From Silybum marianum (Eukaryota; Streptophyta; Magnoliopsida; Asterales; Asteraceae), in the NCBI GenBank assembly GCA_036898165.1, contig CM072532.1, forward strand, positions 12,839,501 through 12,903,500: 64,000 bases of DNA, read 5' to 3'. Positions 11,905 through 22,565 of the stretch are shown piece by piece (position 1 is the stretch's first letter; each line of letters opens with the position of its first letter). Both the position numbers and the translations under genes were made by a program. Below the pieces are notes generated by a model that saw only the letters and a program-made list of their open reading frames with translations, ran no database searches and was not told where the DNA came from.

Positions 11905-11914
11905 TATATATACG

Positions 11915-12134
11915 TGGGGGGGAGGGGTTCAGATGTGAACTCAAATTTGGTTATGAATGTGAGGATAAAAGAGAGCGCGACACGTGTCCATTCAGTATAA
12001 ATATATTATTTAGACTGAATGTTGTGTTATTCATACCGAATGTCTTTAATTATTCAGACTGAACGGGATAAGTGTTGCTCTCTCCTTTGTCTTTATGTTC
12101 GCAACCAAATTTGAGTTTGTATTTGAACTTCCCT
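11915..12134. mobile_element. Hairpin element, stem type B
   Basis: The left end has GGTTCAGATGTGAACTCAAA and the right end TTTGAGTTTGTATTTGAACT. ATTCAGACTGAA is present in the core, with CACGTGTCCATTCAG on the left. (TA)/(TG) microsatellite follows. Confidence 0.7.
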
Positions 12135-12171
12135 ATGTGTGTGTGTATATATATATAGGACGATAATCAAA

Positions 12172-12514
12172 TAAAAACCACAAAAATGTTACAAACTCGT
12201 GAAAATTAATATAAAAATGTTTTTTTTCATCGTATACTAGGATTTAAGATATTATTTCACATATATTTGTTTTATAACATGAAACCTTGTTATGAAACCT
12301 TCACATGCATTTGTTTCACCATATGAATATTTTTTACGCATATTTTTGGTTTCACTGATTGAATCCAAAAAAAAATTCACATATAATTATTTCATAAGAT
12401 GAATCGAGACATATGTGAAACAATATTTTAAATTATAAGTTTTAATGGAAAAAAATCATGTAAAAATTATTTTTATATCAGTTTTTATGGATTTGTAACA
12501 TTTTTGTGGTTTTT
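12172..12514. mobile_element. Inverted-repeat element (stem type C)
   Basis: The left end AAAAACCACAAAAATGTTAC and right end GTAACATTTTTGTGGTTTTT are exact inverses. The interior has further inverted blocks around AAATATGTGAAACAAT-like sequence. It is bounded by (TA)n on the left and (GA)n on the right. Confidence 0.65.
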
Positions 12515-12534
12515 AGAGAGAGAGAGAGAGAGAG

Positions 12535-12790
12535 GACCGTCATTATACAACTCGTTGCACTCTTACAACACTTACAACCAAATCAGGAACATCCATTTGA
12601 TCATCAACAATTATCATTTAATCTGTTTTAACTACCATTAATTAAATAAAATAAAAAATAAAATGGATGGTGGATAAACGAGTTGTATCAATTGTATGAT
12701 CTAGAAGGGTTGTATTTGAATGTCCCCCTCCCTCCCTCCCCCCCCCCCTTCTCTCTCTCTCTCTCTCTCTCTTTTTATATATACATATAG
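12535..12790. repeat. Degenerate inverted repeat and C/CT-rich microsatellite
   Basis: ACAACTCGTT at about 12548 and AACGAGTTGTA at about 12676 form a weak inverted repeat. It is followed by a C-rich run (about 12722-12748) and (CT)n at 12750-12772. It is probably a decayed hairpin element of the same cluster. Confidence 0.45.
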
Positions 12791-12802
12791 AGAGAGAGAG
12801 AG

Positions 12803-12990
12803 ACGCGGGTTCAAATGAGAACTCAAATTTGATTGTGAACGTGAGAACAAATAAGAGTGCGACATGTGTATCATTCAAAGAAATATTATAGTATATATTC
12901 AGTCTGAATATTGTTTATTTTGACACGTGTCACGCTCTCATTTGTTCTCACGTTCACAACCAAATTTGAGTTCGCATTTTAACTTTCCTC
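12803..12990. mobile_element. Hairpin element, stem type B
   Basis: GGTTCAAATGAGAACTCAAA and the inverse-like TTTGAGTTCGCATTTTAACT bound a palindrome. The core has ATTCAGTCTGAAT, and CACGTGTCACGCTCTC lies on the right arm. The flanks are (GA)n on the left and (TA)n on the right. Confidence 0.72.
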
Positions 12991-12994
12991 TATA

Positions 12995-13700
12995 TATATA
13001 TATATAATCAAAATATAAACTTAAATTTATCGTTAATGAATAAATAACCGATTATAATCATAAATTTTCATTGTTTTATACTTAAAAAATGTTTATCTAT
13101 GTTTCTTTGATTAAAAAGAATACAATTTTTAATTTCAAACATAGTTTAGGTTCTAAATTATACTCCGCAGTCCGCAATTGAAATTATTAAATTAATGCAA
13201 TTTAACTAATTATTAGATGATCATTAATTAATTAATTTAATAAGAATAATAAAATAAAAATGTCTGAAAGACAAAAAAAGACAAATCATATGGATGAAGA
13301 TCATAATTTACTCTATAGTATAATAAAACAAAAAGGACTAAAATATCTTTAAGTTAACTAACTTTTTTAATTGTAGTTAATCAAATGGACTAGAAGTGAA
13401 TTAAAATGACAATAACCCAGACCAAAACTGCATTTAGAAAGAAAAAAACATCAAATTTGATAATGAGTGACAAGATAATAATGCAATAAAAATGCAATTT
13501 ACTCTATTATTTATTTCCATTCTCATGATAGTTTCATAGCCAATAATTTACTCCTACGGAACTAAGACAACTAAACTTATTATGTGTAGCCATCGAGCAT
13601 CCACATTAGTTAGTAGACCTCTAAATTTGAAACTAGTTATTGATATTTGTACCATATCAGAATCAAGTTAATTCATTGTAAATTGAGATTTAAAAATGTA
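12995..13700. other. AT-rich intergenic sequence
   Basis: No gene. Two AATTTACTCTAT-type ends (about 13303 and 13497) resemble right termini of the Mutator-like foldback family, but no partner ends with a target duplication were found. Confidence 0.4.
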
Positions 13701-14513
13701 AAACATGAGTATCTTCAACAGTTATGCTACAATTTTTTTATAATAGAGTATGAAAAGTCAAAATTTCTAAAAAAAATTACATCCAAACTCCAATAGCTAA
13801 TTTATTTTAGAGTTAAATACAAATTTGGTCACTGTGGTTTACAAATATTAACATATAAGGTCCCTTAAAGATTTTTTTTAACATTCAACGTCCCTATGGT
13901 TTCCATTTTATAACAGCTAGGGTCCTCCATCCAACTTTTTCGTTAAAGATTAACATTTTAGCATGTTCTCTTTATTTTTCAAACCACATGGACCAAATTT
14001 GTAATTTACTCTAAACTATATAATTACATTTGTATTTTATTAATTATATAGTTCTTATATTTTATAAGTTATATTACATATTTATATGCATGCACCTAAT
14101 ATTTTTATTTAAAAATTATTTATATATTTATCTTTTATAAAATGTATTTTATATTTATATATAAAATATAAATAACTTTATAAAATATATGAAAGGTTCA
14201 ATTTATATTACAAATAGTTGATTATATAAATTGCATATATGAAAGCTACAAAATTCAAATACATAAACAATAAATCAGACCATCATACAAATTACATAAA
14301 TATAATGCTCAAAATTCAGATACATAAAATATATAAAAATATAAATATAACTACAAAATAAATTTAATAAAATATAAATATAATATAATCTTAAATTTAT
14401 AAGAATTAATAATTTATGATATAAATATACACAAAATATGTATAGATGGAAGGTTCAAGTACATAAAATATATAAAAATACAAAATATAAATACAAATAC
14501 AAAATAAATTTAA

Positions 14514-16119
14514 GAGTAAACTACATATTTGGTCCCTAGGGTTTATTGGTTTTAACAGTCTGGGTCCCTAAAATGAAATATTTATGGCTTGCATCCTCGT
14601 GGTTTTCATTTCATAACGTATTAGGTCCCTAAAACTAACTTTGTTAGACTTTTCATGTTAAGTAGGTTAAGTAAGAGGGGTATTTTGGTCATTTTAAGTA
14701 TAGGGACCAAACACGTAATAAGAATCACAGGGACCAAACATGTAATAAGAACCACAGGGACCAAACATGTTATTTACTCTCTATATATTTTATATATACT
14801 TAATAATTAATAATTCATAACATATATATTGTGGGTATATATATATATATATTATAATTTATCAAATACTTTCACAATTTTTTTTATTACAACATTTTTT
14901 TCGTTTTTTCTTATTAAAATAATATATTTTCAAAATGTATTTTTGTTATGACATTACAGTTACATTTTTTTATTATAGTAATATACTTTCAATTCTTTTT
15001 TTACATATTGTTTTTTTATTTTTTCTTATTAAATTGTATGAAACTTAAATATTTCAATGTAACATATTTTTTAAACAAATACATTTGTTTACTTCAAAAA
15101 ACACATATTTTTTAACATTTTTTAAACGTTAGCAATGTAAAATGTGTTTTACAAATTTTCTAAATATTGTTATATTAATGAATAATTTTGTTTTATTTTT
15201 AAATAACTTCATCGCTTTCTCTCTCGATTATTCATATACCACCTATATTATGTTTTTCATCTATTTTTTAAGAATTCCTTTAAAAATGTATGAATAATCG
15301 GAAGATAAAGTGAGGAAACTATCTAAAAAATTGATGGTCCATTTTATCTATGCCACATAATTTATTTAAAAAAAATATATGTTTTTAAGGAAAAAAAACA
15401 ATCGTATATGTTTAAAATATATGTTACATTAAAATATATAATTTTGTTACAATTTAATTAAAAAAATTAAAAGTACAATGCGTAAATACAAAACAATTTG
15501 AAAGTATATTGCTATAATAAAGAAAAATATGTAACTATAATGACATAATAAAAAAATAGTTTGAATATATATTTCTATAATTAAGAAAAATGTAACTATA
15601 ATACCATAATAAAAAAATAATTTAAAAATATATTGCTATAATAAAGAAAAATGTAACTATAATGCCATAATAAAAAAATAATTTGAATATACGTTGCTAT
15701 AATAAAGAAAAATATAACTATCATGCCATAATAAAAATACAAAATTAAAAATATATTGTTGTAATAAAAAAACAATGTTATAAAAAAAATTGTGAAAATT
15801 ATGGTGATAAATTATATATAATATAATATATATATATATATATATTATTAATTAATAATTATATATATAAAATATATATAGAGTAAGTTACATGTTTGGT
15901 CCCTGTGGTTTTTATTACATGTTTGGTCCTTAAACTTAAAATGACCAAAATGACCCTCTTACTTAACCTACTTAACAGAAAAAGTCTAACAAAGTTAGTT
16001 TTAGGGACCCAATACGTTATGATATGGAAACCACGAGGATGCAAGTCATAGATATTTCATTTTAGGGACCCGGACTGTTAAAACCAATAAACCCTAGGGA
16101 CCAAGTATGTAATTTACTC
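14514..16119. mobile_element. Inner Mutator-like foldback, 1.6 kb, 9-bp duplication
   Basis: The ends are GAGTAAACTACATATTTGG and the inverse-like CAAGTATGTAATTTACTC. The exact 9-bp duplication taaatttaa lies at 14505-14513 and 16120-16128. The arms are inverted copies containing TTGGTCCCTAGGGTTTATTG and its inverse. The centre holds a run of about 60-65-bp tandem repeats (15480-15780: TATTGCTATAATAAAGAAAA type). Confidence 0.88.
15480..15785. repeat. ~60-65-bp tandem repeats in the loop of the inner foldback
   Basis: About five units carry GCTATAATAAAGAAAAATAT, then GTAACTATAATGCCATAATAA, with small changes. A shorter inverse tract at about 14860-15010 (TTATTACAACATTTTTTTCG type) shows that the array sits on one arm. 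Confidence 0.6.
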
Positions 16120-16183
16120 TAAATTTAATAACATATAAATATAATATAATCATAAATATACAAAAAATTAATAATATGTAGAT

Positions 16184-16540
16184 TATTGTTTTAAAAAACT
16201 CGCGGCGACAGCCGCCATGGCATAAGGCTTGTGTTTGCCGTCACCTTATGTTTGTGGCACGTCATGGCTCAGTGCGTGATTTTTGTAACACCATATTTGA
16301 GTTTTCATACACTTTTAGTGTCTTATTTTTTTGTTTTTAATTTATAACCTAATTTAAAATGCTTAATATCATTAACTCATTAGTTAATGGTAGAAAAAAA
16401 GTTATATATGTGTATAATATTATATATGATATTTTGTCACTATAAGACACGCCTTAAAAAACGTAATGACTCATCGTGGCTTCTAAGACTTAAGGCTTGA
16501 CATCGCCGCCACGCCACACCTCACGCTATTTAGAACCTTG
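16184..16540. mobile_element. 357-bp element with 8-bp duplication inside the outer foldback
   Basis: The flanking 8 bp atgtagat is exact (16176-16183 and 16541-16548). The left end has TTGTTTTAAAAAACTCGCGG; the right end CACGCTATTTAGAACCTTG is roughly inverse. The GC-rich ends around a TA-rich core contrast with the AT-rich host. Superfamily uncertain: hAT would fit 8 bp. Confidence 0.6.
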
Positions 16541-17452
16541 ATGTAGATATAAATATATACGGTAAATATAAATATAAAAGTTAAATTTCAAACATATACA
16601 ACATCGTTGTCATCAAAACGATCCTACTAAAAATCTAATGCCTCACTTTTATCACCATCTCTATTCACCGTACATATGTATATCTACAAATTATTAATTC
16701 TTTGTATATTTAATATCATATTATATTTATATTTTACAAAATTTATTTTGTATTTAGATTTTATATTTTTATATATTTTATGTATTTGAACTTTGAAGCT
16801 TTCATATATGTAATTTGTATAATAAACTGTTTCTAATGTAAATTAAACCTTTCATATATCTTATAAAATTATTTATATTTTATATATAAATATAAATACA
16901 AAATACATTTTATAAAAGATAAATTTATAAATAAAAATATTAGGTGTATATAAATATGTTATATAATTTATACTTTATAAAATATAAAAATTATATAAGT
17001 AATAAAATACAAATATAATTATATAGTTTAGAGTAAATTACAGATTTGGTCCATGTGGTTTGAAAAATAAAGAAAACATGCTAAAATGTTAATATTTAAC
17101 GGAAAAGTTAGATGGGGGACCCTAGCTGTTATAAAATGAAAACCACAAGGACGTTGAATGTTAAAAAAATCTTTTAGGGACCTTATATGTTAATATTTGT
17201 AAATCACAGTGACGAAATTTGTATTTAACTCTTTATTTTAGCAATTCTATCATTAACAAAGTTAATAAACTATTCAGATACATCTAATAAAATATTATTT
17301 CTCTATCTACACATTTAACTTCAATAACTTTTATCGCTTTAATATAATTAAAATATTATTTCATTCTCTTCTATAATGTTTTAGAGATTTTTATAATGTT
17401 TTCATATTTTCTCTATTTTAGGCTTTTTAGCATAGAGAATAACATAACTATT

Positions 17453-18290
17453 GGAGTAACGAAAATACTAAAACCATTTTTTTCTTCATTTAAGCATAAT
17501 TGTTAGAAAAAAAAATTCAAAAGTAAAGATGCATTTAATATTGATCTATGTGGAAAAAATAATTAAAAATAAAGATACATTTACAATAGAGAGTAAAATA
17601 GAGAGTTGGTCATATCTTCTCCAATGATATTCTCTATTTTACTCTCTATTATAGATAGTAAAATAAAGAGTTGGTCGTATCTTCTCTAATGTCATTCTCT
17701 ATTTTACTCTCTAAAAAAAATATTTTAAATATATTCTCTTATATTTTGATTACATAAATGTTCAATAATATCCTTTGTATTTATTAATTTTGTAAATTAT
17801 ACCCTTATATAGTATCAATGTTATTTAAAAACCGTTTCCCACTTATATATGTTTTTATTACGGTCATTATGTATTTTTATCTTTATTATTTGTAATGTTT
17901 TTTTGTTAAAAGATGTGTTAACGACATGTTTTAATTAAATATGTTATGTTGTCATTTGACTATTAAATTAGTTTTAAAAATTAGTTGGATAAATTTAATT
18001 TAAAACATAAAAGATAAATATAGTTTTAGTTTATTAAAATTGGTATTAGACAACAAATAAAAAAAAATACAACAATCCAAAGAATTGGAGGGCCAATTTA
18101 TAATTATCAAAAGTAAAAAAAATATAAAGTAGTGAATAGTAACTCTATATTTAAAGAGTTACTATTCAATTTTCCATTTTAGAGAGTAAAATACAGAGTT
18201 CATTAAAATGAATATAAAAAATAAAATAAATATAAAAAGTAAAATAAAGAGTTCATTGAAGACGATTTAAGCACGTATATTTAACCTACC
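17453..18290. repeat. AT-rich repeat region with AGAGAGTAAAATAGAG motifs
   Basis: TAGAGAGTTGGTCATATCTTC at about 17592 is repeated at about 17661 with inverse copies of ATTCTCTATTTTACTCTCTA nearby. Similar motifs recur at 18180-18262. This looks like MITE debris. No gene. Confidence 0.45.
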
Positions 18291-18423
18291 TTTAAATCAA
18301 GATACCAAAAAGTATAAAGATAGAGTAGGAGGAGTACAATAATAAAGTCAAGAAAACCGATCGAAGCTTTATTTAAATCATAGAGTGGAAGGTAAACAAA
18401 AACGTCCCAACTTCCAACTCTAA

Positions 18424-18522
18424 TCTAAAATGTAATAATAGCTTCAGAAGAAAAAGGATATATAAATAAAAAAAGGTCTAAAATGTAATAATAGCTTCAC
18501 AAAAAGGATATATAAATAAAAA
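18424..18522. repeat. ~50-bp tandem duplication just downstream of the tRNA gene
   Basis: CTAAAATGTAATAATAGCTTC followed by AAAAAGGATATATAAATAAA occurs twice in succession (about 18424-18475 and 18477-18522). The second copy supplies the T-run terminator of the minus-strand tRNA. Confidence 0.65.
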
Positions 18523-18594
18523 AGGTCCTACCGGGATTCGAACCCAGGTCGCTGGATTCAAAGTCCAGAGTGCTAACCACTACACCATAGAACC
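18523..18594 (-). tRNA. tRNA-Gln (anticodon UUG)
   Basis: Read on the minus strand, the 7-bp acceptor stem GGTTCTA pairs with TAGGACC. The D arm includes TGGTGTAGTGGTTAGCA (A box). The anticodon arm CTGGA-CTTTGAA-TCCAG gives anticodon TTG. The T arm contains GGTTCGAATCC (B box), and the discriminator is T. There is no intron. A TTTTT run follows directly and should stop RNA polymerase III. It lies about 45 bp upstream of, and divergent from, the saccharopine-dehydrogenase-like gene. Confidence 0.95.
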
Positions 18595-18639
18595 TTACAT
18601 ACAATTCTGGCGTCATTTATAAACTTATCTGTAAAAAAT

Positions 18640-21136
18640 ATGGCAACAGTTCCATATGACGTCGTCATCTTCGGAGCCTCTGGTTTTACGGGCAAGCACG
18701 TAGTGAAAGAAGCTCTCAAGTTTCTTGATTCACCGAATTCACCTCTCAAATCCCTCGCTCTCGCCGGTCGGAACTCTCATAAACTCTCAGAAACACTGAA
18801 ATGGGCATCCACATCTCACTCTGGCGCCATACCCCTTCTCGTTGCTGAGACCTCTGACCCACACTCTCTCCGCCGAATGGCTTCCCAAGCTAAGCTCGTT
18901 CTCAACTGCGTTGGCCCTTTTCGCTACCACGGTGATCCCGTTGTCGCTGCCTGTGTTGAAGCCGGATGCGATTACTTGGATGTATGTGGTGAGCCGGAGT
19001 TCATGGAGAGAATGGAAGCTGTTTACCATGAGAAGGCGGTGGAGAAGGGTAGTCTGGTGATTTCGGCTTGTGGGTTTGATTCAGTTCCGGCTGAATTAGG
19101 GTTGTTGTTCAATTCCAGACAGTGGGTTTCGCCGGCGGTGCCGAATTGGGTTGAAGCGTACATTAGTCTTGAAACGAGTAGAAGGATAGTGGGCAATTTT
19201 GCAACGTATGAATCGGTGGTTATGGGTTTGGCTAACGCTGATAAGTTAACGATGTTGCGACGGTCCAGACCCAAAAGAACCCGACCTCAGGTAACACACA
19301 ATTTCCGGCTTGTTAATTTCCTTTGATTCATTGGTTAAGAGTTTTTTTTTTTTTTAAATAGGATCGTTTTTAAAATTATATTATATATAACAAGGGACCA
19401 TGTGAGAAGGAGATTTAAAGTGAAAAAGGCAAAAAGCGTAAAAATAAAAAAATAATTGAACCCTTGATTACCTTTAATCTCAAACTCATCGATGAATCAC
19501 GCTTGATACGGGTTTTGATCTGGTGCATCTCATCTCAGTGAATCTATCCGAGTGTAGAGATCCTTTCTTAGGCCTTGTTTGTTTTTTCAAAATAAACTCT
19601 TAATAGCCTCTTATGTCTTACTTGTTAAGAGGTAGGGTTATTCAGACTGTTTGTTTTTTCCAGTTTTTCAGAGGCATTTATGTCTTATTGTCCTCTTATC
19701 TGATAAGAGGTAAGCTAACTTCTTATTTGCCTCTTATCGTTATCCAAACTCTCAACAACGATTTTTCTCGATCGATTAACCTTAATCGATCATTTCTCTC
19801 AATTTCATCATCGAATAGATCATTACCTATCTCAAATTATGTATTTTAATAGGATTTTAAAGTGCTAAATACCGGTTTAACATATTTTCGTTTAAATGAA
19901 TGTTAATTATTTAATATAGATGTAAATTTCGTAATGATGATAAATAAATATGTGAAATTGTATAATTTATCTATAAGTTCAACAATATAGTTTTTTAATG
20001 GGTAAAATAGACAATTAAAACAAATTCAGACATTTATCGGTTTACAAAAACAAACAGTAATATTGAATCAAATTTCAGACTTCAGCACCACCTCTTATTA
20101 ATCAAAAGTGAAATAAGACTTCAGACCCGTAACTATTATTATATAATATATAACAACGGACCGTGTGAGAAGGAGATTTAAAGTGAAAAGGCAAAAAGCG
20201 TAAAAAAAAAGATTTGAACCCTTGATTACCTTTAATCTCAAACTCATTGATGAATCATGGTTGATACGGGTTTGATCTGGTGCATCTCATCTCGGTGAAT
20301 CTATCCGGGTGTAGAGATCCTTTATTACCCTTTTCACCTTAACTCTCTATGTCACCAGAACCCATCCTGTTATATATTATGTGTAGATATAACTATTGTA
20401 AATATATAACTAAATTAATTTATATATGCTCTTGTATCAGATCCGTGGTCCTGCTCCTCTAGGAGGTTATGCCATAGAACACCAGAAAAAGCTCGGACTT
20501 TGGGCCGTGAAACTACCATCCGCGGATGCCAGTGTTGTCCGGAGAACACTATCCATCCTTACAGACAACCCCACCGGTCTTCAAGGTGTCAATGAGGATC
20601 CTAATCAAGCAAACAAACGAGCCACCTTTTGGTCGTCAATAAAACCCGCTCATTTTGGAGTAAAGTTAGCCACCAAGAATCGTCCAGATATCCTCTCGCT
20701 CATCGCAGTTGGGCAAACAATTGGACTGCTGAGCAGCTTTCCTATGGGGAGATGGCTTTTGTTGAACTTCCCTTCACTTTTCACTCGCGGGTTGTTCAAG
20801 AAGAAGGGTCCAACCAAAGAGGAAGTGGCGAGTGCCAGTTTTAAGATGTGGTTTGTGGGTCATGGCTTTAGTGATTCAGATCTTCTTAATAAGGGAAACG
20901 CAAAGCCTGATACACAAATCATTACCAGAATAACAGGCCCGGAGATCGGGTATGTCACCACTCCCATTATTTTGATGCAATGTGCTCTGATCCTTTTGCA
21001 GCAGCGGGGAGATCTTCCGAAAGGCGGTGTCTTTCCACCGGGGATCGTTTTTGGGCCAACTGACCTTCAAGATCGATTGCAAGAGAATGGGATTTCGTTT
21101 GATCTGATTTCAAAGAGTGATATCTCTTCTACATAA
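18640..21136 (+). CDS. Saccharopine dehydrogenase-like oxidoreductase, copy 1 (448 aa)
   Basis: The exons are 18640-19290 and 20441-21136 (GT-AG, phase 0). The N-terminus VVIFGASGFTGKHV is a Rossmann NAD(P)-binding motif (Gly12, Gly15, Gly18), and LVLNCVGPFRYHGDPVV is typical of the SCCPDH-like family, which is about 430-455 aa. The closest remembered plant protein is At5g39410, called a probable mitochondrial saccharopine dehydrogenase-like oxidoreductase; true lysine-pathway activity is not established for the family. A hydrophobic segment (about residues 295-320) suggests membrane or lipid-surface association. Its 1.15-kb intron contains repeats, whereas the copy at 24059 has a 142-bp intron. 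Both copies are open and look functional. Confidence 0.92.
19378..20325. repeat. ~190-bp direct repeats flanking an hAT-like foldback in intron 1
   Basis: A block with GTGAGAAGGAGATTTAAAGTG and CCCTTGATTACCTTTAATC occurs at about 19378-19569 and again at about 20143-20325, in the same orientation. Between them is a sequence beginning GGCCTTGTTTGTTTTTTC and containing inverted AAAACAAACAGTAATATTG, resembling an hAT-type element. The blocks do not have TG..CA ends or a tRNA primer site, so they are not obvious LTRs. Confidence 0.6.
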
Positions 21137-21890
21137 ATGGTGTGCTTATTTGGCTTTTACGTCTTATTAGCTCACTGCTGTAATAAGGATGTGTTTGTTT
21201 GACAAGTGTTTTAAATTAAAAACTAAATAATAAAAAGAATACCATTTTAACATTTTATGTTTAGTGTTGAATGATGTTTTTATTTCCGTATCAGAAACTA
21301 GTCTTTATACATTGTAATGTATCGCAGGTGCCAAATCCATCATCAATTTATAATTTTTTATACCCAAAGTTATTTATTTCATAATTAACTTACAGTTAAC
21401 ATTTGTGAAATGGGCACAAATTCAATATTTATTGCTGGAAACGAGTGGGCTGTATTGAACCCAAAACCATGTATGATGTATGGTCCAAGCTTTAATTGGA
21501 AAGACATGTGTGGGCTTAGAGCATCGACCTTCTCTATGATTTCTATAAAATAAACAAATTAAAAATTAAAAATATTTAAAAAATATCATATTTAATTCTA
21601 ATATTATAACATTTATTGTATTATTAAAATATTTTATATTTCTAATAAAATATTATTTATCTTAGTTAAATATTTAATTTCAAATTTTCTAAAATAGTAC
21701 CATAAAAGCCCTAATCTATAGCAAGAGTCTAATTACTTTTATAAATCTAATCAAAGTCCTATGTTGATCAGGGCAAGAAACTAATGAGAAAACGCGAGGA
21801 GAAATGGTTGGCGTGTTTAAAAGGGCTGTACAAAACAAGTGGTCAAATAAATGCATAACAGAGGAAAATTACTCCGACATGTTACCCTGT
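21137..21890. other. Intergenic, AT-rich, degenerate MITE
   Basis: A worn TTAGAGCATCGACCTTCTC end at about 21518 suggests a Tourist-like relic. No gene seen. Confidence 0.4.
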
Positions 21891-22565
21891 CATGCAGTCG
21901 CATAATATATATTAACTTATGGTACACAAAATGCTACCCTACCATGTGAGAGTCACATAATATATATTGACTTATGGTACACAAAAAGCTACCTTGTCAT
22001 CATACCAAGATTGTACACTAGCGTCGCATAATATATAAGGACCTACGGTCAGGGAGGAACCTAGTATAGAATGCATGGTGGCACGTGCCACCGTGTTATT
22101 TCTCTGCCGAAAAGGTAAAAAATTTTATGTTTAGGAAAGATACAACCGTATCGTTTTAGAATGTGCCGTACTGCCACCTTATAGTATTTAGAAGTTCAGG
22201 AAAATGCAAGTTTATCTCCTAATCAATCAAAAAAAATTGAAATCAACAAAAAAAGGGGAAAAAACTTTTGAAATCAACCAAAAAAACCTCTCAAAATCGA
22301 TAAAAAAAGTTTAAAAACTTTAAACATCCGTTGAAACGGTGGAATTAGGCTATAAACACATCAAACGATATTAAACGTTAGTAAAAACATGAATACATGT
22401 CAATAAAAACCGTGTTTTTTTAATTATTTTTTGTCTATATTATATGATGTCACCGTATAAAAAAAATTATTGGTCCATCTCTGCTTACGCTAACTAAATG
22501 CTACCCTACCATGTGAGGGTCACCTAATATATATGGACTTATGATACACAAAATGCTACTTGCAA
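21890..22565. repeat. ~67-bp tandem repeat interrupted by an insertion
   Basis: Units with CATAATATATATTGACTTATG and GGTACACAAAATGCTACCCT recur at about 21900, 21955, 22015 and again at about 22510. About 450 bp of unrelated sequence (about 22045-22495) beginning TCAGGGAGGAACCTAGTAT splits the array. Confidence 0.55.

Larger units (their letters stand above)
13810..17231. mobile_element. Outer Mutator-like foldback, 3.4 kb, 9-bp duplication
   Basis: The ends are GAGTTAAATACAAATTTGG and the inverse-like AAATTTGTATTTAACTC. The 9 bp tttatttta is exact on both sides (13801-13809 and 17232-17240). The long arms (about 13810-14504 and 16129-17231) are inverted copies; for example, the ACAGCTAGGGTCC block at about 13914 mirrors GGACCCTAGCTGT at about 17118. 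The length is inflated by an inner element at 14514-16119 and a 357-bp insertion at 16184-16540. There is no transposase-like frame. Confidence 0.88.
13705..17452. mobile_element. Tourist-like MITE split by the nested foldback
   Basis: The left part (13705-13809) begins GAGTATCTTCAACAGTTATG and the right part (17241-17452) ends CATAACTATTGGAGTAAC, an inverse-like terminus. Between them sits a complete Mutator-like element with its 9-bp duplication. Removing that element restores a roughly 310-bp MITE of the GAGCATCTCCAACAG group. Confidence 0.55.

Noticed and set aside
12642..12878. 78-aa frame with Arg/Glu/Gly run
   Set aside because: It is a translation of C-rich and CT microsatellites between hairpin elements.
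19378..20325. Calling the direct repeats LTRs
   Set aside because: No TG..CA ends, primer-binding site or polypurine tract was seen, so they were kept only as direct repeats.
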